A stretch of DNA of 64,000 nt from Methanomassiliicoccus sp. (GCA_018262895.1 JADFDJ010000002.1:62001-126000); one strand, 5' to 3'; shown: positions 45,012 through 54,821, counted from the first letter of the stretch. Notes: a model not told the origin generated them from the sequence alone. Made by a program: numbers and translations.

Positions 45012-46154
45012 TTGGACCTAACAAAGCCGAGGGCGGCTCCGAACGGGGGTGTTCATATCGATACGAAGAAAACATATGCCGTATTGGCAGCGCTGGTGGT
45101 GGTTATTGCTGCGGTAGGCGCGGCATACCTGCTTACCAGGGGCAATGAGAACGGGAACAACGATGAGAACGCAACGGTAATCGACTCACTGGGCAGGTCG
45201 GTGCAGGTACCGGAAAAGATCGATTCTGTATTCTGCATAGGTGCATGCTCTCTCAGGCTCGTGTCCTACTTTGACGTGTTCGAAAAGGTGAAGGCGGTGG
45301 AGACCGCTGGTACATTCAACACGCGGGACGACCAGACCTATTACTTCGTGAACAAGGGGAACCTGTCCTCCTTGCCGCAGGTCGCCACCGATGCCGAGAG
45401 CATACTGGCCTCAAGCCCCAGCCTGATCATCACATCCACAGCAACGGATGCTGCGACGGCCGATACTCTGCAGAACCAGACAAGCATTCCAGTGTATGTG
45501 ATCAACGCGAACCTGGAGTTCGGCGATGATTTCTACGGTCAGATAACCTCATTAGGAAAGCTGTTCGGCGAACAGGAGAGGGCAGCAGAGCTGAACGAAG
45601 GCATCGCGGCCATGATCGGCGAGATCACCTCGAAGGCCATGAACGACAGCACTGAGAGCGCATATGCCTGCGGGATGTTCTACTATGGCGGGGCCTCCTT
45701 CCTCAAGGCTTCAGGTAACTACCTCCCCTTCGACTACTCCAACGTCACCAACGCCATCGCCCCTGCCAGCAATGGCCAGCCATACGTCATTACGTTGGAG
45801 ACCCTGGTGGCCGCCGATCCAGACTATATCTTCATAGACAGCATAGGCCTGAGCGATTGCATTGCGTCCATGAACGGCTTCATAGCAGATGAGACCGGGC
45901 TGCAGAATGTGTCCGCGATCGAGAACAACATGATATTTTCCACCATGGTCTATAAGTGCTATGGCACCAACTGGGAGAACCAGCTCATCAACGCTTACTA
46001 CGTGGCATCTGTGATCAACGGCGAGGCGTTCTCCTGGACCTTCGACCAGAAGGCCAATGAGGTCATTCAGCTCTTCTACCCTGGAACCACAATGACATAC
46101 GCGGATATCGCTGACGGTCAGAGCGGCAACGGCTGTGGAGCAGTAACGCTGTAA
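45012..46154 (+). CDS. ABC transporter substrate-binding protein, Fe-siderophore/B12 type
   Basis: A 380-aa binding protein of the FepB/BtuF family. An N-terminal membrane anchor (about residues 22-42, AVLAALVVVIAAVGAAYLL) is followed by the helical-backbone fold with RSVQVPEKIDSVFCIG and the two lobes (about 60-210 and 220-375). No lipobox cysteine is seen, so it is held by the helix. The TTG start at 45012 is 25 bases after a TATA box, so the transcript may be leaderless; the start is uncertain. Substrate (iron chelate or corrinoid) is not decided. Confidence 0.85.
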   Translation: MDLTKPRAAPNGGVHIDTKKTYAVLAALVVVIAAVGAAYLLTRGNENGNNDENATVIDSLGRSVQVPEKIDSVFCIGACSLRLVSYFDVFEKVKAVETAGTFNTRDDQTYYFVNKGNLSSLPQVATDAESILASSPSLIITSTATDAATADTLQNQTSIPVYVINANLEFGDDFYGQITSLGKLFGEQERAAELNEGIAAMIGEITSKAMNDSTESAYACGMFYYGGASFLKASGNYLPFDYSNVTNAIAPASNGQPYVITLETLVAADPDYIFIDSIGLSDCIASMNGFIADETGLQNVSAIENNMIFSTMVYKCYGTNWENQLINAYYVASVINGEAFSWTFDQKANEVIQLFYPGTTMTYADIADGQSGNGCGAVTL

Positions 46155-46159
46155 TCCCT

Positions 46160-47323
46160 TTGAAACACCTTCCAGTTCCTTTCTGGATAACGGTGATAAG
46201 AACGAAGAACGGAGACATTTCCTCGAACCATGACAAGTGGGAGGGCTTCGACATCTACGATGATGGCGATGGGGAGGCCACCCATAATTCAGGTTTGTAC
46301 CGTGGATACGTCAGGAAGAAAGGCCTGATGATTTCTCTTGCTCTGGTCGTTCTTTTTGTATGCATCATCCTTGCCGCTCACAACGGCCCTCTCAATATCT
46401 CATCCTTGGACATAATCCGTTATATACTGACCTTTGACAACGACGGGATGGGGGGCGTCATCTGGAACATACGGATGGTCAGGATCATCGGGGCGATCCT
46501 CGCCGGAGCAGGTCTGGCGGTCGCGGGTGTGGTCATGCAGTGCATCCTGCGGAACCCGCTGGCCTCCCCCTACACCCTGGGCATCTCCAGCGCCGCTGCG
46601 TTCGGAGCATCCTTCGCCATCATATTCCTGAACGCCGGCTCCAGCATCACATCCATAGTCTCCATCAGTAACCCCTATGTCACCACCATCAGCGCCTTCC
46701 TGTTCTCCCTGCTGGCAACCGGTGCGATCCTGCTCTTGACAAAGGTGACCCGCGTCAGCTCGGAAACGATGGTCCTTGCGGGAGTGGCCATAAGCGCCAT
46801 GTTCGCGGCCGGCCTCTCCTTCATGCAGTACCTGGCAACGGACTCCCAGTTGGGCAACATCATCATGTGGACGTTCGGGGACCTGGGAAAGGCGACCTGG
46901 TCCTGGAACACGCTGATAATGGCCGTTCTGCTGTCCGTGACCCTGTACTTCTACTACAAGAGATGGGACTACAACGCCATGGAGGCAGGGGAGGAGACGG
47001 CCAAGGGTCTCGGCGTCCACACCGAGAGGGAGAGGATAACCGGGATGGTGCTGGCCTCGGTCCTCAGTGCCGTCATCGTCTCCTTCTTCGGCATCATCGC
47101 GTTCATCGGGCTCCTCGGCCCCCATATAGCCCGCATGATCATCGGAAGCGATCATCGGCACCTCATCCCCCTCTCCATCATCCTGGGGGCCATCATACTG
47201 ATCGTCGCGGACGGTGTGGGGCAGGTGATACTATACCCGTCGGTCATACCGGTGGGGATAATCACATCCATGCTCGGAGGGCCGCTGTTCATCTACCTGC
47301 TCATAAGGAGGTATGGGAAGTGA
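46160..47323 (+). CDS. FecCD-type ABC permease
   Basis: A membrane permease of the BtuC/FecCD family, about ten helices, with the typical RIIGAILAGAGLAVAGVVMQ and GIIAFIGLLGPHIARMI. The frame opens at a TTG (46160), giving 387 aa, but the first 50 residues are hydrophilic and unusual; translation may begin nearer 46328 (ATG, AAAGG upstream), just before the first helix. It lies 5 bases after the binding-protein gene and overlaps the ATPase gene by 4 bases. Confidence 0.88.
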   Translation: MKHLPVPFWITVIRTKNGDISSNHDKWEGFDIYDDGDGEATHNSGLYRGYVRKKGLMISLALVVLFVCIILAAHNGPLNISSLDIIRYILTFDNDGMGGVIWNIRMVRIIGAILAGAGLAVAGVVMQCILRNPLASPYTLGISSAAAFGASFAIIFLNAGSSITSIVSISNPYVTTISAFLFSLLATGAILLLTKVTRVSSETMVLAGVAISAMFAAGLSFMQYLATDSQLGNIIMWTFGDLGKATWSWNTLIMAVLLSVTLYFYYKRWDYNAMEAGEETAKGLGVHTERERITGMVLASVLSAVIVSFFGIIAFIGLLGPHIARMIIGSDHRHLIPLSIILGAIILIVADGVGQVILYPSVIPVGIITSMLGGPLFIYLLIRRYGK

Positions 47324-48075
47324 CGTTCTTCCAGGTGAACGGCGTAGAGTTCTCCTACAAGAGCACGAAGGTCCTGGATGACATCTCGTTCTCCATTGAG
47401 AAGGACGAAGTGACATCGATCCTAGGTCCCAACGGGGTCGGCAAGACCACTTTGATGAAGTGCATCAACAAGATATTGATGCCACATATGGGCTCGGTTC
47501 TCATCGAGGGCTCGGACATCCATCAGATGAGCAGGAGGGACATCGCTAAGAACATCGGCTACGTCTCACAGAGGGGCGAGATGTCCAGGATGACCGTCTT
47601 TGACTCCGTTCTGCTGGGGAGGAAGCCCCACTTCGAATGGGAGGTCACCGATAGGGACATCAGGCTCGCTGGAAGGGTGATCCACCTTATGGGCCTGGAC
47701 GATCTTGCGCTGAAGTATGTGACCGAGATAAGCGGCGGTGAGTACCAGCTGGTTCAGATCGCCAGGGTGCTGGTCCAGCAGCCGAAGGTGATCCTCCTCG
47801 ACGAGCCCACGAACAGCCTGGACCTGCCCAATCAGCACATGATAATGCATCTGATAAGGAACATAGCGATAAGGAACCACATTGCGGCCATCATGACGAT
47901 ACATGACCTCAATCTGGCGATACGTCATTCAGACAAGTTCATCATGATGAGGGAAGGGACCATCTATGCCACGGGCGATCACAGCATAATAACACCGGAA
48001 AACATTCGTGCCGTATACAACATAGACGCCTTCGTGGAGAAGGTCAAGGGGATACCGGTGGTCATCCCGATATGA
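47320..48075 (+). CDS. ABC transporter ATPase (FepC/BtuD type)
   Basis: A 251-aa nucleotide-binding subunit. Walker A is LGPNGVGKTT, the signature is SGGEYQL, Walker B is VILLDEPTNSLDLPNQ and the switch is IHDLNLA. The start is GTG 47320, overlapping the permease stop in GTGA, with GGAGGT seven bases upstream. It completes the binding protein-permease-ATPase set for a metal chelate or cobalamin importer. Confidence 0.92.
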   Translation: MTFFQVNGVEFSYKSTKVLDDISFSIEKDEVTSILGPNGVGKTTLMKCINKILMPHMGSVLIEGSDIHQMSRRDIAKNIGYVSQRGEMSRMTVFDSVLLGRKPHFEWEVTDRDIRLAGRVIHLMGLDDLALKYVTEISGGEYQLVQIARVLVQQPKVILLDEPTNSLDLPNQHMIMHLIRNIAIRNHIAAIMTIHDLNLAIRHSDKFIMMREGTIYATGDHSIITPENIRAVYNIDAFVEKVKGIPVVIPI

Positions 48076-48090
48076 ACAGGAGCGATTTCC

Positions 48091-48705
48091 GTGGGTTCGA
48101 AGAGGATTAATCCGAAGCAGAGGAGCTTCTTCAACGAGAAGGCCAAGGTGTGGGATGAGATCTCCGTCCACGATGACAGGAAGGTTGAGTACATCACCGA
48201 CATCCTCTCCATAATAGGACACGAAAGGATACTGGATATCGGCACCGGGACAGGGATCATGATCCCGCACTACGAAGCCCGTCTGGTTGACGGCTCCATC
48301 GTTGCCGTGGACTATTCCGAGAACATGATAGAGGTCGCACGTACAAAATACCCGGAGAGCGAGCATCCGTCCGTCTCCTATGTGGTCTCCGATATCTACG
48401 ATCTCGACTACAGCTCCGAGTTCGACCTGGCGGTCTGTTACTCGTGCTTCCCCCACTTCGTCGATCAGCCCCTGGCGGTAAGGACTCTCACAAGGGCGCT
48501 GAGGAAGGGAGGCCGGCTTGCCGTAGCTCACTCCGACTCTGCAAAGAAGATCAACGGCATCCACATGGAAGGTGGTGTGGAGATCTCTAACGACTTCCTG
48601 CCATCGATGGAGCGGCTAAAGCAAATGATGACGGACTGCGGCCTCTCGGTGGTCTTCGAGAGGGACGATGCCGACTACTTCGTCTGCATCGCTAGGAAAA
48701 ACTGA
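48091..48705 (+). CDS. Class I SAM-dependent methyltransferase
   Basis: A 204-aa methyltransferase with motif I ILDIGTGTGIMIP, acidic loop VAVDYSENMIE and VSDIYDLDY. It follows the importer ATPase after 15 bases, so it likely belongs to the same operon; it may modify the imported corrinoid or chelate, but nothing in the sequence names the substrate. The GTG start has AGGAG ten bases upstream. Confidence 0.8.
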   Translation: MGSKRINPKQRSFFNEKAKVWDEISVHDDRKVEYITDILSIIGHERILDIGTGTGIMIPHYEARLVDGSIVAVDYSENMIEVARTKYPESEHPSVSYVVSDIYDLDYSSEFDLAVCYSCFPHFVDQPLAVRTLTRALRKGGRLAVAHSDSAKKINGIHMEGGVEISNDFLPSMERLKQMMTDCGLSVVFERDDADYFVCIARKN

Positions 48706-48826
48706 GCCATATCATATATCAAGCGTGAACTCAACCGGACCAGTCCCCTAATGCGATGAAGAGGCATGGCCTGGGCAGGACCAGGGGATGTGAGTGGCGT
48801 CCGTACATGCGCCCATAGGTACGACA

Positions 48827-50098
48827 CTACTGCTCTATAGCGACCGCCTCGGCGATGTGGTCCTCGATGTGCAATACCACTGGAATAAAGAACAGGGCCG
48901 CACTGACGACGACCATGATCAAACCTCCGGCGATGAACCAGGCCTGTATGCCGAACACCCCCGCGAACGGGCCGGAAAGCGCCAGCCCCAGGGGGCTCAT
49001 ACCGCTGGCCAGGCTCGATAAGAGCGCGAACACACGGCCCTGCATGTCAGCCCTTATACCCTTCTGCAGAATGGCCATGACGATGCCGTTGACGATAGAC
49101 AAGCCCGTGCCTATGAAAAGGGCGGTCCCGGCCGCAATAAGGAAGCCGTCAGGAGGGAGAACGCCGATAAGGAGCACCCCTCCACCAGAGGAGGCAAGGG
49201 CTCCGATGCACGTGACGATCTTTCGACTGGACCCGCCCCACATGCCCAGAATGAGGCCGCCGGTGATCATGCCCGCACCTACCATGACATCTATAAAGGC
49301 AGCCTGGTACGGCCCCTGGCCGAAGTGGTACAGGGTCAGCAGGTTGAAGAAAGTGAACGCAGGGGTTATGAGGAAGTTGACGACGGAGAACACCGCCACC
49401 ACCAGCAAGGCCCCCTTCCAGGCCCGTACGTAGCGGAACGCGTCCACGAGATCTCGGAGTATGGGGGCCTTCTCGCCTCCCTTGGGCTTCCGGATCTCCG
49501 GTATCCTTACAACCAGCAGAGCGGTGATGGCCATGGCCGCGGTAACCACGTCCATGCCAAGGACCAGGTACATTGGGAGGGCAACATAGAGGAACGCCCC
49601 GAGGGCCGGACCCATGATGCTTGTAAGACCCATGACGGACTGGTTGAGGCCAGTGATCCGGGCGAGATGGTCCTTCGGCACCATCAGGGCGGTGGAGGCC
49701 TGCATCGCCGGCCAGTGGAAGGCCTGCATGGCCGACCGGAAGAACATGATGATGAAAACGTGCCAGAGCGCAATGGATTGGGCAATGAACAGGACCATTA
49801 AGAGCAGAGTGCCTAGGGCGGTCAGCAGATCAGCGAGGAGCATGACCTTCTTCCTGTCCAGCCTGTCCACGTACGCGCCGGCCAACGGGGACAGGAAGAC
49901 CTGCGGAAGGAGCCCCATCGCACCGGCTATGGCCAGGTCCAGCGGGGAGGCGGTGGTGACAGCTATCCAGAACATCAGGGCCCATTGGACAAGGGCACTG
50001 CCGAGGAGAGAAAAGGCCTGTCCGGCCCACAGCGTGAAGAACCGCCGCATCCACGGCGCGGTCATGCTTTCCTGCACTGGAACGTCGGTCGAGCTCAT
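48827..50098 (-). CDS. MFS transporter (MFS_3 / EntS-like)
   Basis: A 423-aa transporter with about 12 helices. WAGQAFSLLGSALVQWALMFW and AYVDRLDRKKVMLLADLL at the N-terminus fit the MFS_3 group, which includes enterobactin-type exporters. It lies between two metal uptake operons on the opposite strand, so a role in metal or chelate export is a possibility, not proven. The start at 50098 (MSSTDV) has no strong ribosome site. Confidence 0.82.
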   Translation of the reverse strand: MSSTDVPVQESMTAPWMRRFFTLWAGQAFSLLGSALVQWALMFWIAVTTASPLDLAIAGAMGLLPQVFLSPLAGAYVDRLDRKKVMLLADLLTALGTLLLMVLFIAQSIALWHVFIIMFFRSAMQAFHWPAMQASTALMVPKDHLARITGLNQSVMGLTSIMGPALGAFLYVALPMYLVLGMDVVTAAMAITALLVVRIPEIRKPKGGEKAPILRDLVDAFRYVRAWKGALLVVAVFSVVNFLITPAFTFFNLLTLYHFGQGPYQAAFIDVMVGAGMITGGLILGMWGGSSRKIVTCIGALASSGGGVLLIGVLPPDGFLIAAGTALFIGTGLSIVNGIVMAILQKGIRADMQGRVFALLSSLASGMSPLGLALSGPFAGVFGIQAWFIAGGLIMVVVSAALFFIPVVLHIEDHIAEAVAIEQ

Positions 50099-50742
50099 CG
50101 GTCCTGACCATCCTGTCCAATGGTCGATGGAGCCTGGGAACAGAGATGGCCAAGGAATGCTGGACTAGGAGCTTTACCGAAGTAAATGACGGACTCAATA
50201 AAAGCCTCAGGTGAGCCCTGCAGCCCACCCATCTCCCGACCTCCCCCGTTTGACGGCCGACGCACCATCAAGGACATGGATATTTTATATCCATTTATCA
50301 ATTTCTTACGATAGTAGCCCCTTTTTATCAAATGTTTGGCTCTTCAAGCCGAGCGTTCGCCCGAAATATGGAAGTGCCCCGGACAGCTTAGCATCTGAAC
50401 GAAGCTGCTATCCACCTAATGTACATCGGCCATCTGGCATGCGCTTTCTGTTAGACATCTTCGAATGGAATCATCCAGCAAATGACCTATACTTATCAAG
50501 AGATCAAATATGCTACGGTGCTCGATGATCAAAGGTAGCAAAGGAGCGCCTCGATCCAATTTATAGAACAACGAGCTGTTAGGCTGTTAACGCAACCCTG
50601 GCATCAATTCAATAAAGACCGGTTTTTTAATGGCTCGTTTTCCCCATAGATAAAATATTAATAAATATGTAAAGGAAGTTGTTAACTTGTTAATAGAAAT
50701 TACTATATATTTTGATAACCTGTATATAGGCAGTGAGAAAAT
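50099..50742. promoter_or_regulatory. Divergent noncoding region upstream of the zinc-type operon
   Basis: No convincing gene in 644 bases. Near the MFS side, TGGATAT-TTT-ATATCCA (50277-50293) is a perfect 7-bp inverted repeat. Near the other side, AT-rich sequence with AAGTT-GTT-AACTT (50676-50688) and TATA boxes at about 50703-50712 and 50721-50731 precede znuA. The 9-mer TTAACTTGT (50682-50690) recurs at 52145-52153. The middle part shows no assigned element. Confidence 0.5.
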
Positions 50743-52083
50743 ATGGCCATCGGAAGGAGAACAAGGATCGTTGCAGCTCTGGCAGTTGTGGCGGTTGTGA
50801 TCGCGGCCGGGGCGGCGGTCCTGCTATCATCTAATAGCTCTAATGCTAAAACAGGGAAGCTGAGCGTCGTAGCCAGTTTCTATCCCCTGTACTACTTCTC
50901 ATCGGAGATAGGGAAGGACCATGTGGATGTCAGCATGTTGATCCCGGACAACTCGGAGCCCCATACCTGGGAGCCATCTCCCTCCGATATCATCAAGATC
51001 AATGATGCGGACGTCCTTGTCTACAACGGTCAGGGTTTCGAGCCGTGGATGGACACTGTCCTCGGCTCTGTGGACAACGACGATCTGGTTGTGGTGGACA
51101 CATCTCAGAACATATCCCTGCTCCTGTCCGACGAGATAGCGGAGGCCTACGAACAGGCGGTGGAGATCTACAATGGCGGACCCAACTCCGCGCTCACTGC
51201 TTCGACATCAGAGGCTTCAGCTCCGATCGTGAACGCGGAGGGATACGTGGAGGTGAACTTCTTGACTCTGACCAGCGGCAACGGCGGTTACATCAAGGTC
51301 AGCTCCATGGGCGGAGGGGACATAAGGCTCTTCGTTACCAACTCCACCGAGTTCTCCATCAGATCGTCGAACGGCACCGAGCTTGAGTATGAGCTGAGCA
51401 ATGATGCTGTGACCTCCTATCCTCAGTTCAAGGGGTCCAAGTTCGTAGAGCTTGAGGCCGGTGAGGTCTACTCCATCTTCTTCGAGTCCAATGCCACCGG
51501 TACCGGGCTGGTCATGACCGTTGGAGAGGAAGAGGGGGAGGGAGGTCATGAGCATGGCCTGAACGATCCCCACATCTGGCTGGACCCGCTGAGCGCCAAG
51601 GCCCAGGTATCCAATATCCTGAAGGCCTTCGTCAATGCCGATCCCTCGAACGCGACGGCCTACCAGCAGAACGCCGATGACCTTATGTCACGTCTCGATG
51701 GTCTCAATCAGGAGTACGTGACCGGCCTGGCGAACAGGACCAAGAACGCTATCATCACCACCCATGAGGGGTTCAACTACCTGGCCCTGCGTTATGACTT
51801 CGATGCCTACGCTGCCATCGGCATATCTGCCGACGCCCAGCCCAGCGCCGCGGACCTTGCAGCACTGGCGGATAAGGTCAATGACCTGGGCCTGCACTAT
51901 GTGTTCTCGGAACCCATCTTCTCAGACAACGTCATCGGCACCATCGCCAGGGAGACCGGAGCGCAGGTGCTCGTCCTGGACGGCATCCACGGCAGGACCG
52001 GAGTGCACGCCAACATGGACTACTTCGAGATCATGCGTGCGAACCTGGAGTCGCTGAAGACCGGCCTTGAAGTGACCACATAA
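50743..52083 (+). CDS. znuA: ZnuA-type metal-binding protein with an inserted beta-rich domain
   Basis: A 446-aa solute-binding protein of the cluster A-I (Zn/Mn) family. An N-terminal membrane anchor (about 9-29) precedes the first lobe with EPHTWEPSP (H74); the second lobe has DPHIWLDP (H277) and ITTHEGFNY (H341), three conserved metal ligands. In most ZnuA proteins a His-rich loop links the lobes; here about 130 residues (about 135-265) rich in beta strands and Ser/Thr/Asn replace it, followed by HEHG. No lipobox Cys is seen. The downstream ATPase and permease genes support Zn or Mn uptake. Confidence 0.88.
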   Translation: MAIGRRTRIVAALAVVAVVIAAGAAVLLSSNSSNAKTGKLSVVASFYPLYYFSSEIGKDHVDVSMLIPDNSEPHTWEPSPSDIIKINDADVLVYNGQGFEPWMDTVLGSVDNDDLVVVDTSQNISLLLSDEIAEAYEQAVEIYNGGPNSALTASTSEASAPIVNAEGYVEVNFLTLTSGNGGYIKVSSMGGGDIRLFVTNSTEFSIRSSNGTELEYELSNDAVTSYPQFKGSKFVELEAGEVYSIFFESNATGTGLVMTVGEEEGEGGHEHGLNDPHIWLDPLSAKAQVSNILKAFVNADPSNATAYQQNADDLMSRLDGLNQEYVTGLANRTKNAIITTHEGFNYLALRYDFDAYAAIGISADAQPSAADLAALADKVNDLGLHYVFSEPIFSDNVIGTIARETGAQVLVLDGIHGRTGVHANMDYFEIMRANLESLKTGLEVTT

Positions 52084-52140
52084 ACACCTTTCCCTCCTTT
52101 CTTTCTTCATGCTGGTGGGCGACAACGGCGAGGTATGTCC

Positions 52141-52181
52141 ATTATTAACTTGTACAAATGTGAGTGATGGAAGTTAATAAT
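52141..52181. promoter_or_regulatory. 11-bp perfect inverted repeat between znuA and znuC
   Basis: ATTATTAACTT (52141-52151) and AAGTTAATAAT (52171-52181) are perfect reverse complements separated by 19 bases, in the 248-base gap before znuC. The arms contain the ATTATTAA/TTAATAAT halves seen upstream of the FecBCD-type operon. It may be a metalloregulator site for a second promoter, or a hairpin after znuA. Confidence 0.5.
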
Positions 52182-52331
52182 AAATGATATATCTGTTGAT
52201 AAGATAGCAGTAAGCATGATGGAATGCGACGACCAAGATGGAACATAATATAGCTTCCGCGTGACGTCGCGTGGACCACAGCATCCGCACAATATTAAAT
52301 CACCGTTCAACATTAATTTGGTGGGCTCCAG

Positions 52332-53105
52332 ATGGAAGAAAAGGTAATCGAGGCAAAGGACATCGTGGTGAAGTACGACGGCATTACTGTGCTGGACGGC
52401 GTTTCCCTGGATGTCCTGAAGGGAGATTTCCTGGGTATCGTCGGTCCCAACGGAGGAGGAAAGACCACGCTCCTGAACGCCCTCCTAGGTAACGTGAAAC
52501 TATCGCATGGAGAGGTACGTCTCTTCGGAACCGACCTGAACAAGTTCAAAGAGCACCATCGCATTGGATACGTGGCCCAGCATGCGATACAGTTCGATCC
52601 CCTGTTCCCGGCCACGGTAGAGGAGATCGTCCGCTTGGGTTGCATCTCCAGGAACAACCTGGGGAGATGGATCACCGCTGCTGACAAGGAAGCGGTCAAG
52701 GAGGCCATGGATGCCGTGGGCATCTATGAGGTCCGCAGGAGAAAGATAAGTGAACTATCGGGCGGACAGAAACAGCGCATCTTCATCGCCAAGGCGCTGG
52801 TCAAGCGTCCTGAGCTACTGATACTCGATGAGGCGGCGAGCGGTCTTGACGTATCCATCCAGGACCGGTTCGTGAACCTATTGCGTCAGCTCCGAGAAAA
52901 GACAGGTGTCACCATCGTCACCGTATCCCACGACCTTTCCAGCGTGATGTGCCAGGCCAATAAGCTGGCCATCGTCAACCGCAAACTGGAGATGACCGAG
53001 ATAACGCCGGGGACCGATCCCACGAAGTCGCTTCGTGACGCCTATGGCGAGCACTTCACGTTCGTGTTCCACAACCACCGTGATAACTGCATTATTCCAC
53101 GATGA
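52332..53105 (+). CDS. znuC: Zinc/manganese-type ABC ATPase
   Basis: A 257-aa ATPase: Walker A GPNGGGKTT, signature LSGGQKQR, Walker B LLILDEAASGLD and switch SHDLSSV. LFGTDLNKFKEHHRIGYVAQ and the cluster context match the ZnuC/MntB group. The ATG at 52332 lies 248 bases after znuA, which has its own inverted repeat, so znuCB may have a second promoter. The stop lies 13 bases before znuB. Confidence 0.9.
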   Translation: MEEKVIEAKDIVVKYDGITVLDGVSLDVLKGDFLGIVGPNGGGKTTLLNALLGNVKLSHGEVRLFGTDLNKFKEHHRIGYVAQHAIQFDPLFPATVEEIVRLGCISRNNLGRWITAADKEAVKEAMDAVGIYEVRRRKISELSGGQKQRIFIAKALVKRPELLILDEAASGLDVSIQDRFVNLLRQLREKTGVTIVTVSHDLSSVMCQANKLAIVNRKLEMTEITPGTDPTKSLRDAYGEHFTFVFHNHRDNCIIPR

Positions 53106-53118
53106 GGGTGATTTGTAC

Positions 53119-53958
53119 ATGGACCTGATTACTGCATTTGGCTATACCTTCTTCCAGCGAGCATTCATAGGGGGCCTCTGCGCTGCGGTCCTGTGCTCCC
53201 TTCTGGGGGTCTTCATCGTACTCCGTCGATCAGCCCTCATCGGTGAGGGTGTCGCGCACCTGTCCTTCGGCGGCATAGCCCTCGGCCTGTTCCTGTCCAT
53301 ATATCCATTGGACACTGCCCTCATAATCTCCCTGCTGGGCACGCTCGGGATCTCGTACATGCAGCGGAAGCGGATCGTGTACTCGGAGATGGCCATTGGG
53401 ATCATGATATCCTTCGGCCTGGGACTCGGTGCCGTTCTAGCCAGCCTAGGGAACGGGTTCAACGTCGATCTCTTCGATTACCTGTTCGGTTCGATATTGA
53501 CGATATCCGCGGACGACCTGTCCCTCAGCGTCGCGCTGTCACTTGTGGTGATAGTCTTCATACTCCTGTTCTTCAAGGAACTGATGCACCTAACCTTCGA
53601 TGAGCAGGGCGCCCGTCTGTCAGGAGTGCCCGTGTTCATACTGGACCTGGCTTTCAACATCGTGTTGGCATTCACCGTAGTGGTGTCAATCAAGATCGTC
53701 GGCTCCCTGCTGGTCTCGGCGCTGCTGATACTGCCCGCCTCATCGGCGATGCAGCTATCGAAATCGTTCCGTGGCACCGTGGCCATAAGCCTGGTGGTTG
53801 GTATCATCGCCGTCGTCCTGGGCCTTGTGGCATCGGCATTGTACGAAAGGCTCGCGACCGGTGGCGCGATCGTGCTGATCAGCATCGGCCTGTTCCTGCT
53901 GTGCGTGCTACTCAAGAAGATAATGGGATCGGAGCCCAGACCAGTGACCATCTCTTAG
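53119..53958 (+). CDS. znuB: Zinc/manganese-type ABC permease
   Basis: A 279-aa permease of the ABC-3 family, eight or so helices, with RRSALIGEGVAHLSFGGIAL and SIKIVGSLLVSALLILPASSA. ATG 53119 is preferred (GAGGGTGA eight bases upstream); the longer frame from 53035 overlaps znuC and gives an atypical N-terminus. It completes a znuA-znuC-znuB importer. Confidence 0.92.
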   Translation: MDLITAFGYTFFQRAFIGGLCAAVLCSLLGVFIVLRRSALIGEGVAHLSFGGIALGLFLSIYPLDTALIISLLGTLGISYMQRKRIVYSEMAIGIMISFGLGLGAVLASLGNGFNVDLFDYLFGSILTISADDLSLSVALSLVVIVFILLFFKELMHLTFDEQGARLSGVPVFILDLAFNIVLAFTVVVSIKIVGSLLVSALLILPASSAMQLSKSFRGTVAISLVVGIIAVVLGLVASALYERLATGGAIVLISIGLFLLCVLLKKIMGSEPRPVTIS

Positions 53959-54161
53959 CTCGAATGCCCCTCGGACGCCTTCCTGGCCTTTGTGTAAGAA
54001 CGGCCACGCACGTCTTCGATTATGAGGTGTAACGGCAAGTTTATCAACAATAGCCTATGTATAGGTACGATCGAAAGAGGCATTGTTTTCCAGTTTCCAG
54101 CCTCTCCAAAGAATAGGAAACGGCGGACAGGGCCGCCGTTCTCCGATGGTGGCCAACGACC

Positions 54162-54821
54162 ATGACCGCCACCAGCCTAGAAGAAAAGACCGACGAACGG
54201 CTTCGGCAGCTCCGTCCATATGCTAGACCAGGCCGCAGGGAGAGATTCCCGTTCATCAACGAGCGAACGGCCCTGCTAGTCATCGACATGCAGGGATACT
54301 TCCTGGACCCCTCGTCCCATGCTTCGTTCCCAGAGGCCGAGGAGATCATGGAGAACGTGATAAGCCTTGTCGATTCCTTTCGTTCCTCGCAAAGGCCGAT
54401 CGTTTTCACTCGGCACGCGGTGAGGAGCGACGAGGACCCGGGCATCATGGTAGATTGGTGGGGCGACGTTCCCGCGGAGAAGGACCCGCTCTCGCAGATA
54501 GACGCCCGTCTAGGGCCAGGAGAGGACGGGGAGACAATTCGAAAGACCCGTTACAGCGCATTCATGGGGACCGAACTGGAAGGTATACTGCGAGAACAGA
54601 GGGCCGATAAGGTGGTCATCTCTGGGGTCATGACCCATCTCTGTTGCGAATCCACCGCTCGCGATGCCTTCATGCGCGACCTGGAAGTGTTCTTTGTTAT
54701 CGATGCCACGGCGACAGACCACGAGGACCTGCATATGGGCAGCCTGCGGGCCCTGGCTGACGGCTTCGCCATCATGGTGACCACTAAGGAGGTGTTAAGT
54801 TGGATGAAAGGCAGGCAGTGA
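54162..54821 (+). CDS. Isochorismatase-family cysteine hydrolase
   Basis: A 219-aa hydrolase with the Asp-Lys-Cys triad: D42 in VIDMQ, K128 in RKTRYSAF, and C161 in THLCCESTARDA (C162 replaces the usual Val). The family includes nicotinamidases and other amidases or isochorismatases; the substrate is not evident. It overlaps the next flavoprotein gene by 22 bases, so the two are translationally coupled. Confidence 0.85.
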   Translation: MTATSLEEKTDERLRQLRPYARPGRRERFPFINERTALLVIDMQGYFLDPSSHASFPEAEEIMENVISLVDSFRSSQRPIVFTRHAVRSDEDPGIMVDWWGDVPAEKDPLSQIDARLGPGEDGETIRKTRYSAFMGTELEGILREQRADKVVISGVMTHLCCESTARDAFMRDLEVFFVIDATATDHEDLHMGSLRALADGFAIMVTTKEVLSWMKGRQ

